Origin: Candidatus Woesearchaeota archaeon
GTDB lineage: Archaea; Nanobdellota; Nanobdellia; Woesearchaeales; ARS49
Length of the DNA: 16,024 nt
Reading direction: 5' to 3'
Assembly: GCA_019323575.1 (NCBI GenBank)
Contig: JAHWHB010000023.1
Span: forward strand, 1-16,024
The first letter of the stretch is position 1, and every line of letters begins with the position of its first letter. Under the pieces are notes generated by a model that saw only the letters and a list, made by a program, of their open reading frames with translations, ran no database searches and was not told the DNA's origin. Made by a program: the position numbers and the translations under genes. Positions 1 through 7,087 of the stretch are shown here, in pieces.

Positions 1-3
1 AAA

Positions 4-1380
4 TTAATTCTTCTTTCTAACAAGCAAGACTACCAAGCCAATAATGACAATGGCAATCAAAAGGCTCAAAACTGCAAGCAAAGCAACATAAGCCTTTGAG
101 TCAGAGAAAGATGAATCCTTCTTAGGTGCGGCCTGAGCCTGACCAGGAGGCACAACAACAGGCTGAGTCTGAGGAATAACAACAGAAGTTGTCTTGTTCA
201 CAACCGGCTCCTCAATAATCTCTTCCTCGCAAGCCTCAACAATCAAGTCAACACTGCCGCTGTTGCTTGGAGCAATGCTATCAAAGAAGGAATTCACGTC
301 AACACGCAAAACACCCTCCTTGGCGCCCTTAGCAATAGGAACATCAACTGAAACAGTGGTGCTCTCATCCCTGTCTAACTCAATATTTTCAACCTTCTTG
401 GTAAACTTCAACTCAGGAATGGAGACCTCAACAGCGGCCTCGTCCTCATCGCGCTTACCCTGGTTTAGAACATTAACAGTAACCTTCACGTTAGTAGCAT
501 CACAGCTTGAGACAACGCTAGGAGACAAGTCAATGCGCCTTAGCTGGACATCGTGAGTCAAACGGTTAACTTCAAGCTTGACATCCATCTGCTCACCGTG
601 CAAAGCGCCGTTCTCATCACGGCCGGAAACGCGGATATCCAAGCTAATAGTGCCGTCATCAGCCTCTTCATCAATATCCAAGTCAACATTAACAGCATCC
701 TCGTCATCAGCATCCAAGTCATCCAAGCTGTCATCTTCATCAACATCAATATCGCTGTTGCTTGAATCAACACGAACATCTATTGAGTCAAAAGCAATAT
801 CACCAATCTTCTGGTTGTTGCGGTCATCATCATCAAAGTTATTCTCAACCTGAATCTCCATGGAACAGCTCTCTCCTGGCTTCAAGTTCTTAACACGGTC
901 CCCAGAATCAAGACTCTGGGTCTTGTCACCGCACTCAATGCGAACCTTCTTGATTTTCAACTGGTTAACAGCCTGCATAAAAACGTCAGCAACAGCAGTT
1001 TCAGCAGCATTATTAACAGTGCCGCTGACAGTTACTGTGCCAATTTTCAAGGCTTTTTCTTTCAAATCAGAAGAGTCAACAGCAGGGTGGTCAAGTGGAA
1101 TTGTGCCATTAATACTAATGACTGCCTGAGCTCCAGCAGCAAGACTCTGAGGAATACCAGAGTAAGACAAAGCATACTTGGACTGCTCGGCACCACTGCC
1201 GAAAGAAACAGTAATACCAGACATGACGCCGGTGTTATTGTTTGTAATTGTAAACGTTGTCGCAATATTAGCCACTCTATCCTGGCTCTCGCCGCCAATG
1301 CTTGGGCTTGAGACCTGAATGGCTGTAGCGCCAATTGCAAAAAGTGCAATCAACAAAACGAATAATGCTATTCTTTTCAT
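4..1380 (-). CDS. S-layer-like secreted protein, acidic, C-terminal membrane anchor (458 aa)
   Basis: Likely a surface protein anchored in the membrane with its bulk outside the cell. Residues 1-20 form a signal peptide. Residues 21-135 look like a beta-sandwich of the kind in archaeal surface proteins (TTFTITNNNT, GIPQSLAAGAQAVISI). Residues 183-242 are extremely Asp-rich and may bind divalent cations. Residues 275-384 resemble a CARDB-like sandwich (DVQLRRIDLSPS, RDEDEAAVEVSIP). A Pro/Gln linker precedes one helix at about 430-453 and a basic tail RKKN. The 792-aa protein at 9223-11601 is a paralogue with the same order of parts. I chose ATG 1380 because the signal peptide begins there and GGTGGT lies 6 nt before it; an in-frame TTG at 1413 is less likely. 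Function beyond surface location is inferred. Confidence 0.85.
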   Translation of the reverse strand: MKRIALFVLLIALFAIGATAIQVSSPSIGGESQDRVANIATTFTITNNNTGVMSGITVSFGSGAEQSKYALSYSGIPQSLAAGAQAVISINGTIPLDHPAVDSSDLKEKALKIGTVTVSGTVNNAAETAVADVFMQAVNQLKIKKVRIECGDKTQSLDSGDRVKNLKPGESCSMEIQVENNFDDDDRNNQKIGDIAFDSIDVRVDSSNSDIDVDEDDSLDDLDADDEDAVNVDLDIDEEADDGTISLDIRVSGRDENGALHGEQMDVKLEVNRLTHDVQLRRIDLSPSVVSSCDATNVKVTVNVLNQGKRDEDEAAVEVSIPELKFTKKVENIELDRDESTTVSVDVPIAKGAKEGVLRVDVNSFFDSIAPSNSGSVDLIVEACEEEIIEEPVVNKTTSVVIPQTQPVVVPPGQAQAAPKKDSSFSDSKAYVALLAVLSLLIAIVIIGLVVLLVRKKN

Positions 1381-1386
1381 AAAATT

Positions 1387-1440
1387 ACCACCCCGATAGG
1401 TAATATGAAACAAGAAATATGGCTCCTATTTAAATATTTC
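1387..1440 (-). promoter_or_regulatory. Promoter and ribosome-binding site of the acidic S-layer-like gene
   Basis: On the minus strand, GAAATATTTAAATAG holds a BRE/TATA-like element (TATA about 1427-1436). A start about 26 nt downstream would fall near 1405 and leave a leader of about 25 nt. The leader carries GGGGTGGT (1387-1394) just before ATG 1380. This is a leadered mRNA, unlike most cytosolic genes in the window. Confidence 0.6.
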
Positions 1441-1468
1441 GCTTCTGTCAGTATTGCAGAGTGGTAAA

Positions 1469-1936
1469 CTATTCTTTTTTTTCCTGAACCTTTTCAGCCT
1501 CTTCGACAATAAATTTTGCGTCTTCAGCTGCACATTCAATATCTTCAATTTTCTTCTTAGCATCTTTAATGTCGCTCTTATCAGCCTTATGAAGTTCAGC
1601 ATCCTCTTTCAGCTGTTCTTCGCTCTCTTTAGCAGTTTCCTTGTCTTCCCTGGCAGACTCCAAATTTTTTTCAATCTGAACACGATGCTCCTTTGCTTCA
1701 GAAGAGAGTTCTTCCCTGGACTTTTCAGATTCCTTATTAATCTGTTCAGCACGCTTATTCTGCTCAGACGCTTCAGCCTGCATCTCACTCATAAGCTCAT
1801 TAATAGGCTTGCCTTCGCAAGAACTCTCAACAATCTCCTTGGCACGAGCCACGGCCTCCTCCATATTAGTAACGATGTGCAACTCCCTCAAAGACTTAGC
1901 AATCTTATTGATTTGATCCCTCGTTTTTTCATCCAT
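1469..1936 (-). CDS. Small Glu/Lys-rich coiled-coil protein (155 aa)
   Basis: I do not recognise a named family. The first 55 residues look like a small helical domain (MDEKTRDQINKIAKSLRELH, then EEAVARAKEIVESS). The remaining 100 are almost entirely charged heptad-like sequence rich in E, K, A and S, expected to be a long cytosolic coiled coil. There is no signal peptide or membrane helix. Start ATG 1936 has no Shine-Dalgarno but lies 29 nt after the centre of AAATTAATAT (1961-1970), so the mRNA is probably leaderless or nearly so. It sits between two surface-protein genes on the same strand and has its own promoter. A role as scaffold or adaptor is only a guess. Confidence 0.75.
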   Translation of the reverse strand: MDEKTRDQINKIAKSLRELHIVTNMEEAVARAKEIVESSCEGKPINELMSEMQAEASEQNKRAEQINKESEKSREELSSEAKEHRVQIEKNLESAREDKETAKESEEQLKEDAELHKADKSDIKDAKKKIEDIECAAEDAKFIVEEAEKVQEKKE

Positions 1937-1960
1937 ACAAAAAAAGAAAAAAGAAAGAGT

Positions 1961-1970
1961 ATATTAATTT
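1961..1970 (-). promoter_or_regulatory. TATA box of the coiled-coil gene
   Basis: AAATTAATAT on the minus strand, centred 29 nt before ATG 1936, predicts a transcript starting within about 3 nt of the start codon. The GC-rich hairpin at 1972-1996 abuts its upstream side. Confidence 0.5.
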
Positions 1971-1971
1971 A

Positions 1972-1996
1972 TGCCAGGCCTGGCCAGGGCCCGGCA
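1972..1996. other. GC-rich hairpin between two minus-strand genes
   Basis: TGCC-A-GGCC, a 7-nt loop, then GGCC-C-GGCA gives eight G-C/A-T pairs and one mismatch. The left part also contains the perfect 12-nt palindrome GCCAGGCCTGGC. It is far richer in GC than its surroundings. It begins 12 nt after the stop of the 488-aa gene and ends against the TATA box of the next gene, so it may be a transcript 3' end or a protein site. No T-run follows it on either strand. Confidence 0.45.
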
Positions 1997-2007
1997 CTCG
2001 AGGCAAA

Positions 2008-3474
2008 TCATCCTCCAAAAAGTCGTTTAAAGAATCCCCACATCCTGTCAATCAAACCTCTTTGCTCCTTAAGCTCACGCTCAACAGCCTCAATACGCTC
2101 CTCATAACTAATGCATTTCTGGCTGCAAGAGTTGCTCAAACACTCATAATTATTCTGACAAGACTCGCCAAGCTGTTTCTGAGCCTTGAAGACTCCATCA
2201 AAATCACAATAAACAGGCCTGTTGTTCTCATCAACAAAACGGATGCCATGCTGCAAGCACATGCTCTCTTTCTTGCAACCAACACAAGGCTTCTCAACCG
2301 GCGCGCGCTCAACATTTGGAGGAGCAACCGTTTCAACAGGTCTAGGAACAGTCCAACCAAGAAGCACACGACATTTGTCATGCAGCCCCTCATATTTCCT
2401 CATCATGTCCTCAGGAGGAGCCTGGCTGCCGAAACGAGCAACAAGATCCTGCTTGAAAGCCTCAACCTCTTTCATGCACGCCTTGAATTCAGGCTGTTCT
2501 TCAGGCAGCTTAGCCCTCAAAGGCTCGCACCTGCTAAGAAGCTCTTCTTTGGCAGCGCCAGCCTCACTTTCAGGCAAACTGTAAATATTCTTGTAACCCT
2601 CATTCATACAACGGTCAAACTCAGTCTCAACCCTCACAGGAGGAACAGGCCTTCCAAACTTCTCGCCACAAACACGCAAACCCTCCTCGCGTATGCGCCT
2701 TCCTTCAGGAATATTCTGACGCCAGGTCTCATACTCGCGGGCTTTGGACTCGTACCGGCTCATACAGGAATCGTAAGTCTCGGGCGCAGGAGACGTCTGC
2801 ACCTGAGCAGACGTTATGCAGAATTCCGCAGTGTTGCGTGAGAGATCTTTGACGATAAAATGTGAACCGTCAGCCAGATTATAACTATCACCAAGCACCA
2901 AAGATTCTGTTATCTCGCCATTAATCTTAAACTTGGCATTATTACCATCAGTATAGACCAGACTGATTTCGTATACGTTGCCGCTGGATACTCTGACGAC
3001 CTGATTAAGAGAAACTCTGTTGCAAAGTTCACCGGATGAAATAATAGAAGGCGGTTCAACAGGCATTCCAGAAATCCACTCCTTAACAAGCTTCCTAATC
3101 TCAGAATTCTGGCCCATAATAACCAAAGCAACATTGCCATTATCAAACTTAATCAACTTAATACCACTAATCTGGCAGCGCTCAGGATAACCCATCAACT
3201 GATTAATAATAGGATGATAACAAGGACTGCCCAGCAAAATACTATTGTAATCAGTAATATCATCAATCTCGCTGGCAAGCTTCATGGTGCCAATCGCAAC
3301 AGAAGGACCTAAAGCATTAGCAACATCAGTACCGGCAATAACATCATCAGCAGGCGCCTCATCAGCAACAACAATAACTAATCTATCTGCATCAGCAAAC
3401 GGGCCAGGAAAATCAACAGCCCCGACAACGCTAGCCAAAACCAAACCAAAAACCAACCATTTCAATATTTTCAT
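2008..3474 (-). CDS. Secreted Cys-rich protein with S-layer-like N-terminal domain (488 aa)
   Basis: Residues 1-19 are a signal peptide. Residues 30-135 (RLVIVVADEAPADDVIAGTD, NSILLGSPC, GNVALVIMG) resemble the N-terminal domain of archaeal S-layer proteins. Residues 150-225 look like beta strands. Residues 237-368 hold three helical segments each bounded by a Cys pair: C237/C269, C289/C316 and C333/C368. Residues 397-454 form a knot-like module with eight cysteines (CVGC, CQNNYEC, CSQKC). A short coiled coil (456-475) and the amphipathic tail WGFFKRLFGG end the protein. There is no clear C-terminal membrane helix, so attachment may use the tail or partner proteins. ATG 3474 is preceded by the strong site GGAGGATG. 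The cysteines suggest disulfides outside the cell. Exact role unknown. Confidence 0.85.
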   Translation of the reverse strand: MKILKWLVFGLVLASVVGAVDFPGPFADADRLVIVVADEAPADDVIAGTDVANALGPSVAIGTMKLASEIDDITDYNSILLGSPCYHPIINQLMGYPERCQISGIKLIKFDNGNVALVIMGQNSEIRKLVKEWISGMPVEPPSIISSGELCNRVSLNQVVRVSSGNVYEISLVYTDGNNAKFKINGEITESLVLGDSYNLADGSHFIVKDLSRNTAEFCITSAQVQTSPAPETYDSCMSRYESKAREYETWRQNIPEGRRIREEGLRVCGEKFGRPVPPVRVETEFDRCMNEGYKNIYSLPESEAGAAKEELLSRCEPLRAKLPEEQPEFKACMKEVEAFKQDLVARFGSQAPPEDMMRKYEGLHDKCRVLLGWTVPRPVETVAPPNVERAPVEKPCVGCKKESMCLQHGIRFVDENNRPVYCDFDGVFKAQKQLGESCQNNYECLSNSCSQKCISYEERIEAVERELKEQRGLIDRMWGFFKRLFGG

Positions 3475-3481
3475 TTTTTAC

Positions 3482-3530
3482 ATCCTCCAAAAATTTCTTA
3501 GCTAACCAAAAGCAAAACAAATATTAATAA
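3482..3530 (-). promoter_or_regulatory. Promoter and ribosome-binding site of the Cys-rich secreted protein
   Basis: TTATTAATAT on the minus strand (3521-3530) predicts a start near 3499 and a leader of about 25 nt. TTGGAGGATG lies 6 nt before ATG 3474 and is the strongest Shine-Dalgarno in the window. Confidence 0.6.
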
Positions 3531-3581
3531 TCTCGGCGGGAAGAAAAAACAAAAGAAGCCCAAATCACCGCCCATTTACTC

Positions 3582-3598
3582 AAAAAGACAGAAAAAAA
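3582..3598 (-). terminator. U-run terminator after the membrane regulator gene
   Basis: Read on the minus strand, seven T (3592-3598) and then five T (3582-3586) follow the TGA at 3606 within 25 nt. This is the usual form of archaeal intrinsic terminators. No stable stem is visible. Confidence 0.5.
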
Positions 3599-3605
3599 CG
3601 CCCAA

Positions 3606-4271
3606 TCACCTTTCCAAAAACCAATCAGAAAGCCTAACTTTCACAAGCTTTCCATGCCTTTCCACACAAATAATCTTCTTAGACTCAAGATCCTTAAGGC
3701 ATCTAGCGAGAGAGGTCCTTGGCAGTCCAGTAGCGTGCCTGATCTTAGACTGAGAAGACTCATTCCTATTCTGCAGCAAAAACTCCACAACAGAAGCTTC
3801 CTTAGGCTTTAAAGTTTTCAGAACATCAAGAACCCGGGCGCTATGAGATTCAGCCCTGACTTTTTTTTCAAGAACCTTTTCCTTCTTCCAAATCTTGAAA
3901 AGAATAGCGCTAAACACAATCAAAACAATCAAAATAATCAGAGCAGGAAAAAGGTAATTATGTTTTTGGGGGATGTTAACAATCGTCTTATCAAGCTTAA
4001 CCTCAATATACATGGTCTGGTTGTCTTCAATATTAACAAGCTCAAAACCACCGCCATCACCATACGCAGCAAAAACACGACAAGGACCAGAAGGAATGCC
4101 AGAAACAGAAAAAGCACCAAACTTATCAGCAGAAAAAGAACCCTCCATACAGTCAAGCTTAATCTCAGCAAAACCAACAAGATTATCCAAGCTGTCAAGA
4201 ACAACACCCTTCACAACAGCATCTGCACAGACAAAAGGAACAATCAAAAGCAACAACAAAACATATTTCAT
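3606..4271 (-). CDS. Membrane-anchored winged-helix regulator with extracytoplasmic beta domain (221 aa)
   Basis: One-component sensor layout. Residues 1-16 are a signal peptide or anchor. Residues 17-100 form a carboxypeptidase-regulatory-like or Ig-like sandwich (VVKGVVLDSLDN, FGAFSVSGIPSGPCRVFA). Residues 106-128 are a membrane helix (LFPALIILIVLIVFSAILF). A basic linker leads to a cytoplasmic winged helix at 145-216 (ASVVEFLLQNRNESSQSKIR, LPRTSLARCLKDLESKKII). The layout matches archaeal membrane-associated regulators of the COG2512 type. A likely job is to report a surface signal to nearby promoters, which is inferred. ATG 4271 is preferred over TTG 4280: it starts the hydrophobic segment and lies 26 nt from the centre of TTTTATAAAC, so it is probably leaderless. 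It is divergent from the gene at 4370, with repeated GCAGGA motifs between them. Confidence 0.8.
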   Translation of the reverse strand: MKYVLLLLLIVPFVCADAVVKGVVLDSLDNLVGFAEIKLDCMEGSFSADKFGAFSVSGIPSGPCRVFAAYGDGGGFELVNIEDNQTMYIEVKLDKTIVNIPQKHNYLFPALIILIVLIVFSAILFKIWKKEKVLEKKVRAESHSARVLDVLKTLKPKEASVVEFLLQNRNESSQSKIRHATGLPRTSLARCLKDLESKKIICVERHGKLVKVRLSDWFLER

Positions 4272-4369
4272 AACAAACAATTAGAGAAGCGAGTTTATAA
4301 AATTTATTCAAGAGAATTATATCCTGCAAGATAACAAACCTTTTAAGCAGGAGCAAAAAGCAGGATTTC
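4272..4369. promoter_or_regulatory. Divergent promoter region with repeated AGCAGGA motif
   Basis: Minus-strand TATA TTTTATAAAC is centred near 4297, 26 nt from ATG 4271. Plus-strand TATA TTTTAAG (4341-4347) is centred 26 nt before ATG 4370. AGCAGGA occurs twice in direct orientation (4346-4352 and 4359-4365), the first touching the TATA box and the second between TATA and start. An inverted copy, ATCCTGC, lies at 4321-4327 and pairs exactly with GCAGGAT 4360-4366. These are candidate operator half-sites. Confidence 0.55.
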
Positions 4370-4648
4370 ATGAAAATATGGCAGTGCGAAATAAGAAGGA
4401 GAGCGCAATTTGATTATACTGTAAAAGATACATTCTACCTAATACCGCAAGACAGAGACATAAAACTATTCAGAGATGAAGACGGCGTTCTAAGAAGGTT
4501 TCCAGACGAAAAATATGAACTGAGCATAAGAAACGGCGGAGGAATAGAATACAGACTCCTAAGCCCAGAAGAAGCAAAAGAAATAATGAAAAAAGCACGA
4601 GAAGCAGACCCTACCTTCAATACAGCAGAGATAGTAAGACTATCCTAG
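4370..4648 (+). CDS. Small conserved-looking protein of unknown function (92 aa)
   Basis: I do not recognise the family. The protein is soluble, mixed alpha/beta and charged (FYLIPQDRDIKLFRDEDGVL, LLSPEEAKEIMKKAREADP), with a predicted helix near the C terminus and no cysteine pairs or membrane helix. It is supported by A-ending codon use like the other plus-strand genes and by a TATA element 26 nt upstream, which makes it a likely leaderless gene. It overlaps the convergent flavin-reductase-like gene by four bases: CTAG at 4645-4648 supplies TAG stops to both. Its divergent partner is the membrane regulator, so it could be a target of that protein. Confidence 0.7.
   Translation: MKIWQCEIRRRAQFDYTVKDTFYLIPQDRDIKLFRDEDGVLRRFPDEKYELSIRNGGGIEYRLLSPEEAKEIMKKAREADPTFNTAEIVRLS
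4630..4644. terminator. Small hairpin at the convergent gene ends
   Basis: GATAGT-AAG-ACTATC is a perfect 6-bp stem with a 3-nt loop, directly next to the shared CTAG stop. It lies within the last codons of the plus-strand gene and just past the stop of the minus-strand gene. It could mark 3' ends, but no T-run follows, so this is tentative. Confidence 0.3.
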
Positions 4649-5139
4649 TAAACAGTAGTGGTGAACTTATCCTTATCGACATGAAAAGCACGCTTGTCAT
4701 CGCGCTCTAAATGAGAAAACAAAACGCGGCCAACAAACAAAACACGGTCGCCAAACTCCTTCTCCTCAACAACTTCACACTCAAGCCAGCCCAAAGCCTC
4801 CTTCAAACGAAAACAATCAACAAGCTTATCACAAGAAGCTTCACCAACACCAAGAGCATCACACTTCTCCAAAAACTCACCAGAAACACCCATAGCCTTC
4901 TTGATAACATTAACCATTGAGAAAGAAACAAAATTAACAACAAAACAACCACTATCCCTAATGATAGAGACAGCCATCAAGTTCTTGTCAACAAAAACAG
5001 CATACATAGGAGGGTGAGAAGAAACAGGACTATGCCAAAAACAAGGAACAACATCATCCCTCTCCATTTCCTTGCCAACGGTTTTATGCCTGCCGCGGCA
5101 GGTAAGCAAAACAGCCTGACGAGGATTAAAAATCAACAT
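4645..5139 (-). CDS. Flavin reductase-like / FMN-binding split-barrel protein (164 aa)
   Basis: Resembles the flavin reductase-like domain family, which bind FMN and use NAD(P)H to reduce flavin or an attached acceptor. Visible signatures are NPRQAVLLTCRG at the N terminus, CFWHSPVSSHPPMYAVFV at 33-50 and the strand SIIRDSGCFVVNF at 58-70, followed by a helical insertion with cysteines (C93, C103, C109) and closing barrel strands. The cysteines might carry redox chemistry or simply be structural. It is the last gene of a compact minus-strand unit and overlaps the HAD gene by 14 nt. I prefer ATG 5139, where family proteins usually begin and which has AGAGG upstream, to ATG 5160. Substrate unknown. 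Confidence 0.7.
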   Translation of the reverse strand: MLIFNPRQAVLLTCRGRHKTVGKEMERDDVVPCFWHSPVSSHPPMYAVFVDKNLMAVSIIRDSGCFVVNFVSFSMVNVIKKAMGVSGEFLEKCDALGVGEASCDKLVDCFRLKEALGWLECEVVEEKEFGDRVLFVGRVLFSHLERDDKRAFHVDKDKFTTTVY

Positions 5140-5755
5140 AATCCCAAATCCTCTTATCATTCAATTTCTTAACAATAAGATCTGCTTTATTCAATTTAGA
5201 AGCAGGATTAGTATTAGTAACAGCAATACAAACCATCCTTGCTTTTTTAGCAGCAGCAACACCAGGAATACTATCCTCAAAAACAACACAATCCTTGGGC
5301 TTGACCTTAAGACGCTTTGCGGCAAGCAAGTAAACATCAGGAGCGGGCTTACGCCTTTGAGCATCCTCAAAAGTCACAAAAACATCAAACAAACCCTGCA
5401 AATTAAACTTTTTCAAAGCAATATTAACCAGCTTTTTAGGAGAGGTAGTAACAAGAGCAAGACAACCCTTTTTCTTCAGCTTCCTAATCAATTGCCTGGC
5501 AAAAGGATACAATTTGGCGCGCTGGTACATCTCCAGATAATAAGCGCGCTGAAGAGGCCTGAACTTATCAAAATCAAAAGAATACTTCTTAGAGAAAGTC
5601 TTGCAGTAATCAACAGGATGCCTGCCGATAATGAACTTTCTTTCTGCAGGAGTCAAATTAATACCAAAATCCCTGAACGCCTTAACGCCAGAACCAACAT
5701 TAATCCACTCAGAATCAACAATCACACCATCAAGATCAAACAAAAAAGCCTTCAT
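5126..5755 (-). CDS. HAD-superfamily phosphatase, beta-phosphoglucomutase-like (209 aa)
   Basis: All four HAD motifs are present: DLDGV with nucleophile D7 and acid/base D9, VTTS at 102-105, the lysine of RRKPAPD (K136), and FEDS at 159-162, where the acidic pair holds magnesium. A helical cap lies at about 15-80. Length and the KPAPD/FEDSIPGV sequences fit the beta-phosphoglucomutase/phosphonatase-like subgroup, which act on small phosphorylated metabolites; the substrate cannot be read from sequence. ATG 5755 overlaps the TGA of the upstream membrane-protein gene by four bases (ATGA), indicating coupled translation, and its 3' end overlaps the flavin-reductase-like gene. Confidence 0.88.
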   Translation of the reverse strand: MKAFLFDLDGVIVDSEWINVGSGVKAFRDFGINLTPAERKFIIGRHPVDYCKTFSKKYSFDFDKFRPLQRAYYLEMYQRAKLYPFARQLIRKLKKKGCLALVTTSPKKLVNIALKKFNLQGLFDVFVTFEDAQRRKPAPDVYLLAAKRLKVKPKDCVVFEDSIPGVAAAKKARMVCIAVTNTNPASKLNKADLIVKKLNDKRIWDYVDF

Positions 5756-6525
5756 CTTTTTCTTTTATAATCCCCAATATAATAACCAACAATGCCAAGC
5801 ACAATCAAACCAGCAAACAAGCCAGTAGTAATAGCATAAATGTTCAAACCAAGAAAACGAAGAACAGGAAGCAAGTAAACAGCAGTAAACACAGCAGAAA
5901 CAACCTCAACAAAAATAACAATTGTCAAAGCATGGGCAGAAATGTTCAACATCTGCTTCCAACGCAAACGATACCTGGAGAGCTCCATAATAATAAAGAA
6001 AACAGTGCCAAAAACAAGAACATACAAGAAATACTTAATCCACATACGGATGTACAAGAACAAAGCAATACCGGGCAAGAGCATCACAAGAACAGAAGCG
6101 AAAAATCCACCGGCAGCGGCACGATTAGAACCTGCATTTTTCAGATGTTCACGAGAAATACTTTTAGTGTTGATAAAACGATACTTAACAGTCTCCTTAT
6201 CAATAACAAAAATCTCTTTGGAAATATTAAGATCAGAATTAAGGTCAACAACAACCCACGGATTCCTAGCGGGAACAGCAATAGGCGCGGTCTGAGTCAC
6301 GTTGCCAGAAATACCAAAAGTCTCAAACTTGGAAAGCTCAGACTCGATGCTGTTCTTCAGCATGAACAGCTTAGGGGCAAACAAAAGCCCAGCGATAATA
6401 AAAGCAAAAAACAAAACCTTGCTCAAATACCACAAACTACCAGAGAAGGGCTTATCAGCAATCTGGCGATACCTAGGCGGGTAAACAGACCAGACAACCT
6501 CTTTTACAAAACCTGGAACACGCAT
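5752..6525 (-). CDS. DUF1189-like multi-pass membrane protein (257 aa)
   Basis: The N terminus (VVWSVYPPRYRQIADKPFSG) followed by a helix (about 33-50), a roughly 80-residue soluble segment with NPWVVVDLNSD and IDKETVKYRF, and four more helices (about 140-160, 163-182, 195-222 and 228-248) match the layout of DUF1189 integral membrane proteins, whose function is not established. The last residues KRKR overlap the HAD start as ATGA. ATG 6525 is 26-27 nt from the centre of TTTTAAATAA (6547-6556), so the mRNA is probably leaderless. It heads a three-gene unit with the HAD and flavin-reductase-like genes. Family call is by pattern only. Confidence 0.6.
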   Translation of the reverse strand: MRVPGFVKEVVWSVYPPRYRQIADKPFSGSLWYLSKVLFFAFIIAGLLFAPKLFMLKNSIESELSKFETFGISGNVTQTAPIAVPARNPWVVVDLNSDLNISKEIFVIDKETVKYRFINTKSISREHLKNAGSNRAAAGGFFASVLVMLLPGIALFLYIRMWIKYFLYVLVFGTVFFIIMELSRYRLRWKQMLNISAHALTIVIFVEVVSAVFTAVYLLPVLRFLGLNIYAITTGLFAGLIVLGIVGYYIGDYKRKR

Positions 6526-6527
6526 AG

Positions 6528-6556
6528 AACCATTTCTGATGAATGGTTATTTAAAA
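6528..6556 (-). promoter_or_regulatory. TATA box embedded in a coding end, followed by a perfect inverted repeat
   Basis: The TATA-like TTTTAAATAA (6547-6556) is also the last codons and TAA stop of the methyltransferase gene. Between it and ATG 6525 lies AACCATT-TCTGATG-AATGGTT (6528-6548), a perfect 7-bp inverted repeat with a 7-nt spacer. Since the transcript should start near 6525, the repeat covers the initiation region, which suits a repressor site. Confidence 0.5.
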
Positions 6557-7035
6557 CTTTTGCGGGCAAAAAAGATAACATCATGCGTCTCGTCAACACG
6601 CTTGTAAACAGACAACACAGATAGAATATTACTCTCAATCTCCTTAAAATTCTGAGCCTTCTTCAAAACAGAAACAACAACATCCCGCCTGGAAACGCGC
6701 AACATCTCCTGCAAAGACTTCTTAACGTCAGAAAAATGATGAACAGCAGTCAAAGAAAGCACAATATCAAAAGAATTAGCAGAAAAAGGCAGCTTTTCAG
6801 CAACACCCTGAACAACAGGAATCTTAGCAAGCTTCAAAAGCTCAAAAGAAGGATCAATACCAAACTTCTCGCAACCAAACACAGACAAAGCCTTAGCAGA
6901 ACCACAGCCAACATCCAACAAAACATCAGAAGGCTTAACCTCCATGTTCTGCAAAATAAGATTGGCCTTACTCAACTGCTCCTCGCCATGCAGCTTGTCA
7001 TAACCAGGAGCTATCGCATCATAATAACCACCCAT
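6547..7035 (-). CDS. Class I SAM-dependent methyltransferase (162 aa)
   Basis: Small methyltransferase of the UbiE/Methyltransf_11 type. It shows YYDAIAPGYDKLHGEEQ at the N terminus, motif I LLDVGCGSA (39-47) that binds SAM, the acidic residue D61 in GIDPS, and LPFSANSFDIVLSLTAVHHF (82-101) for motifs II/III, then LQEMLRVSRRDVVVSV. At 162 residues it is shorter than the usual 200-250, with little beyond the core fold. The substrate is unknown. I chose ATG 7035, not GTG 7053, because the family begins at this point and the TATA centre lies 25-26 nt upstream. It is divergent from the zinc-ribbon gene and shares its promoter element. Confidence 0.82.
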   Translation of the reverse strand: MGGYYDAIAPGYDKLHGEEQLSKANLILQNMEVKPSDVLLDVGCGSAKALSVFGCEKFGIDPSFELLKLAKIPVVQGVAEKLPFSANSFDIVLSLTAVHHFSDVKKSLQEMLRVSRRDVVVSVLKKAQNFKEIESNILSVLSVYKRVDETHDVIFFARKSFK

Positions 7036-7053
7036 CAGAACAAGTAAGTACAC

Positions 7054-7070
7054 AAACTTTAAAAATTATG
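7054..7070. promoter_or_regulatory. Single TATA element serving two divergent leaderless genes
   Basis: AAACTTTAAAAATTATG reads as a TATA box on both strands around TTTAAA (7058-7063, centre 7060.5). The distance to the minus-strand ATG (7035) is 25.5 nt and to the plus-strand ATG (7088) 27.5 nt, so both transcripts would start at or beside their start codons. No second TATA candidate is present in the 52-nt gap. Confidence 0.6.
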
Positions 7071-7087
7071 TCATACAAACAAACACC

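Noticed and set aside
1454..2107. Long plus-strand open frame opposite the coiled-coil gene
   Set aside because: It is the antisense of a Glu/Lys-rich coding region, which yields Phe/Leu-rich shadows. The minus-strand gene has a promoter and a sensible protein.
2062..2841. 259-codon plus-strand frame opposite the Cys-rich secreted protein
   Set aside because: No recognisable domain, no TATA or ribosome-binding site, and the opposite strand encodes a complete signal peptide and domain series.
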